Assembly (NCBI RefSeq): GCF_025399895.1
Contig: NZ_JAODUA010000012.1
Location: 62,001 to 126,000 of the forward strand
Reading direction: 5' to 3'
DNA: 64,000 nt
Source: Streptomyces sp. ASQP_92
Lineage (GTDB): Bacteria; Actinomycetota; Actinomycetes; Streptomycetales; Streptomycetaceae
Under the pieces are notes generated by a model. The model ran no database searches and was not told where the DNA came from. It saw only the letters and a list, made by a program, of their open reading frames with translations. Position numbers and translations under genes: made by a program. Of the stretch, positions 34,757 to 42,797 are shown piece by piece. Within the stretch, counting starts at the first letter, position 1; every line of letters starts with the position of its first letter.

Positions 34757-37285
34757 ATGTTCAAGACCGCCCTGCGCAACGTGCTCGCGCACAAGGCCCG
34801 GCTGCTGATGACGGTGCTCGCCGTCATGCTCGGCGTCGCCTTCGTCTCCGGCACGCTCATCTTCACCGACACCCTCGGCAGCGCCTTCCGCAACCAGTCG
34901 TCCAAGAGCTACGACAAGGTGGCCGTGGCCGTCAGCTCGTACGGCAGTGCCGAGGACACCGAGCGGGAGCCCGGCATCAGCACGCGGACCCTCCAGAAGA
35001 TGGCCGCGCTCGACGGGGTCGCCTCCGCCACCGGGCGCGTGGACGGCTTCGCCGGGGTGGCCGGCACCGACGGAAAGCTGATCGGGCAGGGCTGGGCCAA
35101 CAAGGGGGGCAACTTCGCCCCCGGCAAGGACGGCAAGGACCCCTCGTACACCTTCGTCCAGGGCGCGGGCCCGGTACGGGACGACCAGATCGCCCTCGAC
35201 AAGGACAGCGCCGACAAGGGTGAGTACGCGGTGGGCGACAGCGTGCGCGTCGCCACCAACGGGCCGGTCAGGACGTACAAGCTCGCCGGTGTCTTCACCA
35301 CCGAGGACGGCCAGGTCAACGCGGGCGGCAGCCTCGTCCTCTTCGACACCGCCGTCGCCCAGCGCCTCTACCTCAAGCCGGGCTACTTCCAGAACGTGAA
35401 CCTGGCCGCCACCCCCGGCGCCGACGCGCAGAAGATCCTCGACGAGGTCAAGCCGCTCCTGCCCAAGAACGCCGACGCCAAGACCGGCCAGGCGCTCGCC
35501 GACCGGGAGGCCAAGAGCATCAAGGAGGGCCTCAGCGGCCTCAACCAGATGCTGCTCGTCTTCGCCGGCATCTCCCTGTTCGTCGGCATCTTCCTGATCT
35601 CCAACACCTTCACCATGCTGGTCGCCCAGCGCACCCGTGAACTCGCCCTGATGCGCGCCGTGGGCGCCTCGCGCGGCCAGGTCCGGCGCTCGGTGCTCGC
35701 CGAGGCGCTGGTGGTCGGCGCCCTCGCCTCCGTCATCGGCTTCGCGCTCGGCATCGGGCTCGCGACCGGGCTGCGGTCCGTGATCGACATGTTCGGCGCC
35801 AAGATGCCCGCGGGCCCGCTGATCGTCACGGCCACGCCGGTGATCGCCTCGCTCGCGGTCGGCATCCTCGTCACCATGGTCGCCGCCCTGCTGCCCGCCT
35901 GGCGCGCCGCGAAGATCCCGCCGGTCGCCGCCATGAACAGCGTGCACGGCGTGGCCACCACCAAGTCCCTGGTCGTGCGGAACTCCATCGGCGGCGTCAT
36001 CACGCTCGCCGGCGCCGCCGCCATCGTGGCCGGTGCCGCCACGGGCAAGGACGGCAAGTACATGATCGGCGCGGGTGCCTTCTTCGCCCTGATCGGCATC
36101 ATCATCCTGATCCCGCTGCTGTCGCGCCCGGTCATCGCCCTCGTACGCCCCGCTCTGAGCAAGGTCTTCGGCGTCTCGGGCAAGCTCGCCAGCCAGAACG
36201 CGGTGCGCAACCCGCGCCGCACCGGCGCCACCGCCTCCGCGCTCGCCATCGGCCTGACCCTGGTCACGGGCCTCTCGGTGCTGGGCATCACGATCGGCAC
36301 GGCCGTCGACAAGATGACCACCGACAACCTCAAGGCCGACTACCTGGTCCAGATGGCGGCCGGCGGTTCCGGGCTCGACCCGGAGGTCGTCTCCTCCCTG
36401 CGCAAGGCGCCCGGCGTCTCGGCGGTCTCGCCCAAGCAGTCCTCGTACCTGAAGATCGGTGACTCCGAGCAGTCGGTGGCCGGCGTCACGCCCGACATCG
36501 ACAAGCTCATCAAGATCGAGCCGGTCTCCGGTTCGCTGGCCACTCTCGGCCGGGGGCAGCTCGCCGTCGACGACAAGACGGCTGCCAAGCACGGCTGGAC
36601 GGCGGGGGCCAAGGTCGCTGTCGAGTTCGCGGACAAGAAGAAGGGCGAGCTGACGATCGGCGCGACCTACAAGGAGACAGAGTTCCTGGACTCGGTCCTC
36701 GCCCCGACCTCCGTGCTCGACGCGCACCAGAGCAAGGCCTACATTCCCGAGGTCTACGTCAAGGTGGACGGCGGCGCCACGAGCGCCCACGAGAAGGCCC
36801 TGGTCGACGCGTTGGGACAGAACCCGGCGATCAAGTTCATGGACCGGCAGGACATCCGCAACGAAGCCGGCGGCATGATCAACGCGATGCTCAACATCAT
36901 GTACGGCCTGCTCGCGATGGCCCTGATCATCGCGGTGCTCGGCGTGATCAACACCCTCGCGATGTCGGTGTTCGAGCGCCAGCAGGAGATCGGCATGCTG
37001 CGGGCGATCGGCCTGGACCGTCGCAAGGTCAAGACCATGATCCGCCTGGAGGCCGTGGTCATCTCCTTGTTCGGCGCGGCGATCGGCGTCGGCCTCGGCT
37101 CCTTCCTCGCCTGGGCCATCGGCCAGACCATCAAGACCTCGATCCCGGGCTACGTCCTGGTCATGCCGTGGGACCGGATCGCCGTCTTCCTGCTGCTCGC
37201 CGGGCTGGTGGGCGTGCTCGCCGCGATGTGGCCGGCCCGCAGCGCCGCGAAGCTGAACATGCTCACGGCGATCAAGACCGAATAG
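34757..37285 (+). CDS. ABC transporter permease with two FtsX domains (MacB-like)
   Basis: 842 residues. An N-terminal membrane helix (about 14-36) precedes a large extracytoplasmic MacB_PCD domain (about 40-255), then three membrane segments (FtsX 1, about 265-385), a middle pair of helices (about 415-460), a second anchor helix and extracytoplasmic domain (about 480-700), and the second FtsX bundle (about 710-835), with ERQQEIGMLRAIGLDRRKV before its middle helix and the first repeat RTRELALMRAVGASRGQVRRS. This duplicated plan is standard in Streptomyces. The terminator after it is clear. Confidence 0.93.
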   Translation: MFKTALRNVLAHKARLLMTVLAVMLGVAFVSGTLIFTDTLGSAFRNQSSKSYDKVAVAVSSYGSAEDTEREPGISTRTLQKMAALDGVASATGRVDGFAGVAGTDGKLIGQGWANKGGNFAPGKDGKDPSYTFVQGAGPVRDDQIALDKDSADKGEYAVGDSVRVATNGPVRTYKLAGVFTTEDGQVNAGGSLVLFDTAVAQRLYLKPGYFQNVNLAATPGADAQKILDEVKPLLPKNADAKTGQALADREAKSIKEGLSGLNQMLLVFAGISLFVGIFLISNTFTMLVAQRTRELALMRAVGASRGQVRRSVLAEALVVGALASVIGFALGIGLATGLRSVIDMFGAKMPAGPLIVTATPVIASLAVGILVTMVAALLPAWRAAKIPPVAAMNSVHGVATTKSLVVRNSIGGVITLAGAAAIVAGAATGKDGKYMIGAGAFFALIGIIILIPLLSRPVIALVRPALSKVFGVSGKLASQNAVRNPRRTGATASALAIGLTLVTGLSVLGITIGTAVDKMTTDNLKADYLVQMAAGGSGLDPEVVSSLRKAPGVSAVSPKQSSYLKIGDSEQSVAGVTPDIDKLIKIEPVSGSLATLGRGQLAVDDKTAAKHGWTAGAKVAVEFADKKKGELTIGATYKETEFLDSVLAPTSVLDAHQSKAYIPEVYVKVDGGATSAHEKALVDALGQNPAIKFMDRQDIRNEAGGMINAMLNIMYGLLAMALIIAVLGVINTLAMSVFERQQEIGMLRAIGLDRRKVKTMIRLEAVVISLFGAAIGVGLGSFLAWAIGQTIKTSIPGYVLVMPWDRIAVFLLLAGLVGVLAAMWPARSAAKLNMLTAIKTE

Positions 37286-37316
37286 CGGTCAACTGCGGTT
37301 GCACACAAGGCAGTTG

Positions 37317-37355
37317 AAGGGCCTCCGGGAGCGTTCGCGCTTCCCGGAGGCCCTT
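37317..37355. terminator. Terminator between convergent genes
   Basis: AAGGGCCTCCGGGA pairs with TCCCGGAGGCCCTT, extended by a bulged GCG/CGC, with a four-base loop. It separates the permease and the cyclopropane fatty acid synthase genes and can stop both. Confidence 0.85.
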
Positions 37356-37366
37356 AGTGCGGGTAC

Positions 37367-38659
37367 TCAGTTCCAGGTGCGGGCCCGCAGCGGCATCCCC
37401 GAGGCGCCGCTCACCGGGGTCTTCACCGCGAGGATCTGGTTGACGCCGATCCGGTTGCGTTCGAAGGAGAGCGCGGAGGCCGCCATGTAGAGCCGCCAGA
37501 TCCTGGCCCGGCCGGGGCTGGTGTGGCGCACGGCGCGCGGCCAGTCGGACTCCAGGTTGGCCACCCACTGACGGAGCGTCAGGGCGTAGTGCTCCCGGAT
37601 GGGTTCGACGTCCCGCGCCTCGAACCCGGCCTCCTCCAGGGCCGACAGGGTCCGCCCGACCGGGGCCAGCTCGCCGTCGGGGAAGACGTAGGCGTCGATG
37701 AACTCGTCGATGTGGTACGCCGATTCGTCCCGCTCGGGGCGCCGGGCGATCTGGTGGTTGAGCAGCCGGCCGCCGTCCCTGAGCAGGGCGTACAGGATGG
37801 CCGCATACTCCGCGTAGCGCTCCGAGCCGACATGCTCGGCCATCCCGATGGACGAAATGGCGTCGTAGGGACCGTCCTTGACGTCCCGGTAGTCCTGGAC
37901 GCGGATCTCTATCCGGTCGGTCAGGCCCTCCTCCGCGATGCGCTTGCGGGCGTACGCCGCCTGCTCGCGCGAGAGCGTGATGCCGACGACACGGGCGCCG
38001 TACTCGCGGGCCGCGTGGATGGCCATCGAGCCCCAGCCGCAGCCGACGTCCAGGAGCCGGTCGCCCTCCTTGAGGGCCAACTTGCGGCAGACCAGGTCGA
38101 GTTTGTCGCGCTGGGCCTCTTCGAGGGTGGCCCCGGGGCTCTCCCAGTACGCGCACGAGTAGACCATCGAGGGGCCGAGCACCAGCGCGTAGAAGTCGTT
38201 GCCGACGTCGTAATGGTGGCTGATCGCCTCCTTGTCGCGCCGCTTGGTGTGCAGCCGTCCCGTGCGCCGGCGCACCTCCTCGGCGGGCGGGGCCGGCGGA
38301 GGCAGCGCGCCACCCAGTCTCACCAGCTCCTTGGCGGCGGCCCGCAGGCGCGGGTCGCGCGCCGGGTGCACCCGCTTGCCGGGCTCCTCCTCGCGCTCCC
38401 AGATCAGCCCGGACAGCCGGCCCAACAGGGCGTACAGGTCGCCCTCGACGTCGAGTTCACCGGCCACCCAGGCGCGGGCCAGGCCCAGTTCGCCCGGTTT
38501 CCACAGCAGTCGGCGCAGCGCGCGCCGATGGCGTACGACCAGAACGGGGGCTCCGGGCGGGCCCGCCTCGCTGCCGTCCCACGCCCTGATCCGTATCGGC
38601 AGGGCCTCCCCCAGCACATCCTCGGCAAGAGCGGTCAGCCGCAGCGCCGCGTCGGCCAT
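37367..38659 (-). CDS. Cyclopropane fatty acid synthase-like methyltransferase
   Basis: 430 residues; the ATG has GGAGG seven bases upstream, so a longer start at 38692 is rejected. It transfers a methylene group from S-adenosylmethionine to unsaturated acyl chains of membrane phospholipids. The C-terminal class I fold has LLDVGCGWGSMAIHAA (SAM binding, about 195-210), and the family features KEAISHHYDVGNDFYAL, MVYSCAYW and SSIGMAEHVG with conserved active-site residues. The first 120 residues form the usual N-terminal helical domain. Other fatty-acyl or mycolyl-like methylations cannot be excluded. Confidence 0.9.
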   Translation of the reverse strand: MADAALRLTALAEDVLGEALPIRIRAWDGSEAGPPGAPVLVVRHRRALRRLLWKPGELGLARAWVAGELDVEGDLYALLGRLSGLIWEREEEPGKRVHPARDPRLRAAAKELVRLGGALPPPAPPAEEVRRRTGRLHTKRRDKEAISHHYDVGNDFYALVLGPSMVYSCAYWESPGATLEEAQRDKLDLVCRKLALKEGDRLLDVGCGWGSMAIHAAREYGARVVGITLSREQAAYARKRIAEEGLTDRIEIRVQDYRDVKDGPYDAISSIGMAEHVGSERYAEYAAILYALLRDGGRLLNHQIARRPERDESAYHIDEFIDAYVFPDGELAPVGRTLSALEEAGFEARDVEPIREHYALTLRQWVANLESDWPRAVRHTSPGRARIWRLYMAASALSFERNRIGVNQILAVKTPVSGASGMPLRARTWN

Positions 38660-38848
38660 CGCGCACACCTCCGTACCTCGCAGAAATGTCACAGCACCCT
38701 GGACAACACTGCCCGGGCGCGCGGCAATCCCGCTACCGCGCAGGGAGGTGACGAGGTGGCTTCATACAGCATCTTCCGTGGCCGAAACCCGGCTCCGGGC
38801 GCGAGGGCGCGGGAACCGGCACGGCACGCCGAAAGGGGGCGGGCACGC

Positions 38849-38894
38849 CCGAAGGGGCCGCCCGCACCACGGATGGCGGGCGACCCCTTCGGGA
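38849..38894 (-). terminator. Terminator downstream of ndh
   Basis: CCCGAAGGGG/CCCCTTCGGG with an inner GCCCGC/GCGGGC extension and a short loop, 27 bases after the ndh stop. The interval 38660-38920 otherwise shows no gene. Confidence 0.85.
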
Positions 38895-38920
38895 GGGAGC
38901 GGATGGAGCCGGGACCGGAG

Positions 38921-40312
38921 CTAGGAGGCCTTGGCCTTCTGCTCGTTCTTGCCCTCGACCTTGGCCGCGGGAGCCGGGGCGGGCTTGGCCGCCTCGTAGA
39001 ACTCCTCGCGCGGGGTCTCCATCGCGCCGAGGGAGACGACCTCGCGCTTGAGGAACATCGCGAGCGTCCAGTCGGCGATCACACGGATCTTGCGGTTCCA
39101 GGTCGGCACGGCCAGACCGTGGTAGCCACGGTGCATGTACCAGGCGAGACGGCCCTTGAGCTTGATCTTCATCTTGCCCATGACGATCATCGCGACGCCC
39201 TTGTGGAGGCCGAGACCGGCCACCGCACCCTTGTTGGCGTGCGAGTACTCCTTCTGCGGGAAGCCCCGCATGCCGGAGACCACGTTGTCGCCGAGGACCT
39301 TCGCCTGGCGCAGCGCGTGCTGGGCGTTCGGCGGGCACCAGGCGTTCTCGACACCGGCCTTGCGCGAGGCGAGGTCGGGGACCTGGGCGTTGTCGCCGGC
39401 GGCCCAGATGTAGTCGGTGCCGGTGACCTGGAGGGTCGGCTGGGCGTCCACGTGGCCGCGCGGGCCGAGCGGGAGGCCGAAGCGGGACAGCGCCGGGTTG
39501 GGCTTGACGCCGGCGGTCCACACGATGGTGTTGGAGTCGACCTCGAGGCCGTTCTTCAGCACCACGTGGCCGTCGACGCAGGAGTCCATGGAGGTCGAGA
39601 GGTAGATCTCGACACCACGGCCCTCGAGGTGCTCCTTGCCCCAGCGGCCGAGCTCCGGGCCGACCTCGGGAAGGATCTTGTCGGCGGCGTCGACCAGGAT
39701 GAAGCGCATGTCCTCGCGCTTGACGTTGGTGTAGTACTTGGCCGCGTCGCGGGCCATGTCCTCCACCTCGCCGATGGTCTCCGCGCCGGCGAAGCCGCCG
39801 CCCACGAAGACGAAGGTCAGCGCCTTGCGGCGGACGTCCTCGTCCGTGGTGGAGTCGGCCTTGTCGAGCTGCTCCAGGACGTGGTTGCGCAGGCCGATGG
39901 CCTCTTCCACGCCCTTCATGCCGATGCCCTGCTCGGCGAGGCCGGGGATCGGGAAGGTGCGGGAGACCGCACCCATCGCGATCACCAGGTAGTCGAAGGG
40001 CAGCTCGTAGGCCTCGCCGACGAGCGGCGCGACCGTGGCGACCTTGCGGTCCTGGTCGATGCTGGTGACCCGGCCGGTGAGCACCTCGGCTCCACGCACG
40101 ACGCGTCGCAGCGGGACGACGACGTGGCGCGGCGAGATGCTGCCTGCGGCGGCTTCGGGGAGGAAGGGCTGGTACGTCATGTACGAGCGCGGGTCGACGA
40201 CCGTGACGGTCGCTTCCGCGTAACGCATCTTCTTGAGAATGCGTCGCGCTGCGTACAGGCCTACGTACCCGCCACCTACTACGAGGATCCTGGGACGCTC
40301 CGTGGTGCTCAT
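38921..40312 (-). CDS. ndh: Type II NADH dehydrogenase (NDH-2)
   Basis: 463 residues. A single-subunit flavoenzyme that passes electrons from NADH to menaquinone without pumping protons, at the cytoplasmic face of the membrane. The FAD site RILVVGGGYVGLYAARR opens the protein; the NAD(P)H site TFVFVGGGFAGAETIGEVED lies near 170-190; ATL... GTDYIWAAGDNAQV supplies the second FAD contact, and HRGYHG with amphipathic helices near the C-terminus gives membrane attachment. The ATG start has a weak ribosome binding site; an upstream in-frame start at 40414 reaches into the leader. Candidate Rex operators lie upstream, as expected for a redox-controlled gene. Confidence 0.94.
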   Translation of the reverse strand: MSTTERPRILVVGGGYVGLYAARRILKKMRYAEATVTVVDPRSYMTYQPFLPEAAAGSISPRHVVVPLRRVVRGAEVLTGRVTSIDQDRKVATVAPLVGEAYELPFDYLVIAMGAVSRTFPIPGLAEQGIGMKGVEEAIGLRNHVLEQLDKADSTTDEDVRRKALTFVFVGGGFAGAETIGEVEDMARDAAKYYTNVKREDMRFILVDAADKILPEVGPELGRWGKEHLEGRGVEIYLSTSMDSCVDGHVVLKNGLEVDSNTIVWTAGVKPNPALSRFGLPLGPRGHVDAQPTLQVTGTDYIWAAGDNAQVPDLASRKAGVENAWCPPNAQHALRQAKVLGDNVVSGMRGFPQKEYSHANKGAVAGLGLHKGVAMIVMGKMKIKLKGRLAWYMHRGYHGLAVPTWNRKIRVIADWTLAMFLKREVVSLGAMETPREEFYEAAKPAPAPAAKVEGKNEQKAKAS

Positions 40313-40346
40313 GCCATCGAGTATCCACCCGCCCGGGGCCCCCTGC

Positions 40347-40364
40347 TCGTGCGCCCCTTCACAA
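40347..40364. promoter_or_regulatory. Weak Rex-operator-like site upstream of ndh
   Basis: TCGTGCG-CCCC-TTCACAA matches 11 of the 14 fixed positions of the Streptomyces Rex operator TTGTGAA-N4-TTCACAA; the right half is perfect. It lies 35 bases before the ndh start. Confidence 0.4.
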
Positions 40365-40619
40365 GGATCGCAAGGCCCTCTGCTACACTGCGCGGCCCAC
40401 GTGACCGAGGTCATGGCGCCCGGAGGGAACCACGGTGTACGGGGGAACGTTGTTCACCCCTCCTGAACTGGCCTCCCCCGCCTCGGGCGTGGTGGACCAC
40501 TGCCGGGAGAAACGCAGGCGTAACACGGTCAGCACCGTGGGGAATGCCCGGGGAAGACGCCCCCGGGCCTCGGAAAGCGGTACTCGGACCACTTTCTTCG
40601 GCCCGAGGGCCCCCATTCC

Positions 40620-40637
40620 TTGTGAAGAACTTCACGA
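40620..40637. promoter_or_regulatory. Strong Rex operator candidate
   Basis: TTGTGAA-GAAC-TTCACGA matches 13 of the 14 fixed positions of the Rex operator TTGTGAA-N4-TTCACAA. It lies 308 bases upstream of ndh, 23 bases outside the end of the Ppx/GppA gene, so a long ndh leader or an upstream promoter would be implied. The stretch 40365-40619 between the two sites has no gene that I accept. Confidence 0.7.
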
Positions 40638-40681
40638 ACTTTCTCGCGGAGCGCGGCCCAGCGGCCCCGCAGAGACCGCGA

Positions 40682-41596
40682 TCAGGCGATCGACCAGGCG
40701 ATTCCGTCCAGAATGTCGTGCTCGCTCACCACGACCTCACGGGCTCCGGTCCGCTCCATGATGGCCAGCAGGACCAGCGCTCCGGCCCCGATCACGTCGA
40801 TCCGGCCCGGATGCAGCACGGGGATCGCGGTGCGCTCCTCGTGGGTGGAGGCGAGCAGGCGCGCGGTGATCGCGGCGACCTCCTCGTGAGAGATCCGTGA
40901 ATGATGGATGGCGGCCGAGTCGTACCCGGTCAGACCGAGCGAGATCGCGGCGATGGTGGTGACCGAACCGGCCAGGCCCACCAGCGTGCGCGGCTCCCGC
41001 AGCGGCACGGTTCGCTCGGCGAGGTCCAGGGCCGCCTCGATGTCGGCCCGGATCGCGGCGATCTGCTCGGGCGTCGCCGGGTCGCCGGGGTGGTGACGCT
41101 CCGTCATCCGCACACAGCCGATGTCGACCGAGCGGGCGGCCTCGACACCGGTGGAGCCGACCACGAACTCGGTGGAGCCGCCGCCGATGTCGACGACCAG
41201 ATAGTCGCCGTCGCCGGACAGCTCCTTGGTGGCGCCCACGAAGGAGAACTCGGCCTCCTGGTCGCCCGAGATCACCTCGGGCTCGACGCCCAGGATCTCC
41301 AGGACCCCGCGCACGAACTCGTCGCGGTTCTCCGCGTCGCGCGAGGCGGAGGTCGCCACGAAGCGGATGCGCTCCGCGCCGAGCTCCTTGATGACGGCGG
41401 CGTACTCGCGGCACGCCGCGAACGTCCGCTCCAGCGCCTCGGGGGCCAGTCGGCCGGTGCGGTCCACACCCTGGCCGAGCCGCACGATGGTCATGCGGCG
41501 GTCGAGGTCGGTGATCTCCCCGGTGGCCGGGTCGGCGTCGGCGACCAGCAGGCGGATGGAGTTGGTGCCGCAGTCGATCGCGGCGACCCGCGTCAC
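40682..41596 (-). CDS. Ppx/GppA-family phosphatase (exopolyphosphatase)
   Basis: 304 residues, cytoplasmic. Either cleaves phosphate from polyphosphate chains or from pppGpp. The actin-like phosphate-binding regions are clear: AAIDCGTNSIRLLVAD at the N-terminus, SASRDAENRDEF, DYLVVDIGGGSTEFVVGS and LAGSVTTIAAI. It is the short form without the extra C-terminal HD-like domain of E. coli Ppx. The GTG start overlaps the DUF501 stop (GTGA) with GAGGGGGACGAGAA before it, which shows tight coupling of the two genes. Which substrate dominates cannot be read from sequence. Confidence 0.9.
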   Translation of the reverse strand: MTRVAAIDCGTNSIRLLVADADPATGEITDLDRRMTIVRLGQGVDRTGRLAPEALERTFAACREYAAVIKELGAERIRFVATSASRDAENRDEFVRGVLEILGVEPEVISGDQEAEFSFVGATKELSGDGDYLVVDIGGGSTEFVVGSTGVEAARSVDIGCVRMTERHHPGDPATPEQIAAIRADIEAALDLAERTVPLREPRTLVGLAGSVTTIAAISLGLTGYDSAAIHHSRISHEEVAAITARLLASTHEERTAIPVLHPGRIDVIGAGALVLLAIMERTGAREVVVSEHDILDGIAWSIA

Positions 41597-42126
41597 TTCT
41601 CGTCCCCCTCGCCGCACGGCGTCACGCACGGGCCCTTCGCCCACCACTCGGGAAGCAGCGCGATCGCCTCGTCGCCGAGCGGGTTCACACCCGGGCCGGC
41701 CGCCAGCGAGTGACCCACCAGGACGTGCAGGCACTTGACCCGGTCCGGCATGCCGCCGGCGCTCGGGAAGCCCTCCAGGACCTCGATGGCGTCACGGCGC
41801 GCGATGTAGTCCTCGTGCGCCGCGCGGTAGGCCGCGGCGAGTTCGGGGTCGCCGGCGAGGCGCTCCGTCATGTCCTTCATGACGCCGTTGGCCTCCAGGG
41901 TGCCGATCGCGGAGGCGGCACGCGGGCACGTCAGGTAGTACGTCGTCGGGAAGGGCGTGCCGTCCTCCAGGCGCGGGGCCGTCTCGACGACGTCCGGGTT
42001 GCCGCAGGGGCAGCGGTGCGCGATCGCGCGCAGACCGCGCGGGGGGCGGCCCAACTGCTGCTTGAAGGCGGCGATGTCCGCGTCGGTGGGCTCGGTGCGG
42101 TCGGTCTGGGGCGGGGGCGTTTCCAT
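41593..42126 (-). CDS. DUF501-family protein
   Basis: 177 residues. The family pattern is clear: FKQQLGRPPRGLRAIAHRCPCGNPDVVET, TPFPTTYYLTCPRA, GTLEANGVMKDM, and GGMPDRVKCLHVLVGHSLAAGPGVNPLGDEAI. Cys residues (CPCG, CP, CLH) could bind metal. Function is unknown, but in actinobacteria it is regularly found between divIC and a Ppx gene, as here. The gap to divIC is 30 bases. Confidence 0.93.
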   Translation of the reverse strand: METPPPQTDRTEPTDADIAAFKQQLGRPPRGLRAIAHRCPCGNPDVVETAPRLEDGTPFPTTYYLTCPRAASAIGTLEANGVMKDMTERLAGDPELAAAYRAAHEDYIARRDAIEVLEGFPSAGGMPDRVKCLHVLVGHSLAAGPGVNPLGDEAIALLPEWWAKGPCVTPCGEGDEK

Positions 42127-42156
42127 GCCTGGGTCAGTCTCTATCGCTAGCGGTGG

Positions 42157-42645
42157 TCAGTTGGAAGAACGGTCGGCCTTGTCGACGCCGTCCCAGAGGT
42201 TGGAGTGCCAGGCGCGGCCGGTCGCGCCCTTGTCCTCGCGGTGCTTGTCGGCCGCGCCCGGGTCGACGACGGTGAAGCCGGTCTCCCCCGGGAACTGCAT
42301 GTGCAGATGCTCGCGGGCCAGCTTCTCGATGTACGCGTCGTCCTGGAGGCGCGCCTTCTCGTCCCGCAGCCGTTCGACCGCCTGCTGGGCGTCGGCGGCC
42401 TTGCGCTGCTGGTCGGCGATGTCGCCGCGCTGCGACACGTACTGCCGCATGGGGTAGGCGAGCGCCACGATCAGGGAGCAGAGCACCAGGGCCAGCAGCG
42501 CCGCGCGGCCGGTGAGGCGCGAGCGGCGGGCCTGGCGCTTGTTCTGCGAGCGGTAGACGCGGGCCGCGGTCTGCTCGCCGAGCACCTTGAGCCGGGCCGC
42601 GGTGGAGAACCGGTCACGGTCCTTGACCTTGGCTTCCTTGCCCAT
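42157..42645 (-). CDS. divIC: Septum formation protein DivIC/FtsB family
   Basis: 162 residues. A basic cytoplasmic N-terminus (about 1-45), one membrane helix (about 48-68, AALLALVLCSLIVALAYP), then an extracytoplasmic coiled coil (RGDIADQQRKAADAQQAVERLRDEKARLQDD) and the conserved DAYIEKLAREHLHM, PGETGF end. It would join FtsL/DivIB in the divisome; in Streptomyces DivIC is needed for sporulation septa rather than growth. The ATG is chosen with GGAG five bases upstream; a start seven residues further upstream is possible. Confidence 0.92.
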   Translation of the reverse strand: MGKEAKVKDRDRFSTAARLKVLGEQTAARVYRSQNKRQARRSRLTGRAALLALVLCSLIVALAYPMRQYVSQRGDIADQQRKAADAQQAVERLRDEKARLQDDAYIEKLAREHLHMQFPGETGFTVVDPGAADKHREDKGATGRAWHSNLWDGVDKADRSSN

Positions 42646-42729
42646 CGCTCTCCGCCTCCCCATCACACACGTACGTCCCCGGACACGGTACGGGACCGCG
42701 GCCGGGGACGTACGGACGACTGGCTAGGG

Positions 42730-42797
42730 CGTCAGCCCTTCAAAAGCGTCAGCCTTCGAAGCGGCTCAGCCCGTGAAGCTGCTCAGCCCTTGAAGCG
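42730..42797 (-). repeat. Fourfold duplicated 3' end of the enolase gene
   Basis: Four imperfect 16-17-base units follow one another; the innermost contains the real end of eno. On the minus strand each reads Phe-x-Gly-stop: CTTCAAGGGCTGA, CTTCACGGGCTGA, CTTCGAAGGCTGA and TTTTGAAGGGCTGA, separated by four or fewer bases. Only the first belongs to the protein. Confidence 0.8.

Noticed and set aside
40435..40761. A plus-strand 108-residue frame upstream of ndh
   Set aside because: Covers both the Rex-like site and the 3' end of the Ppx gene; composition is shadow-like, no domain, and no usable ribosome binding site.
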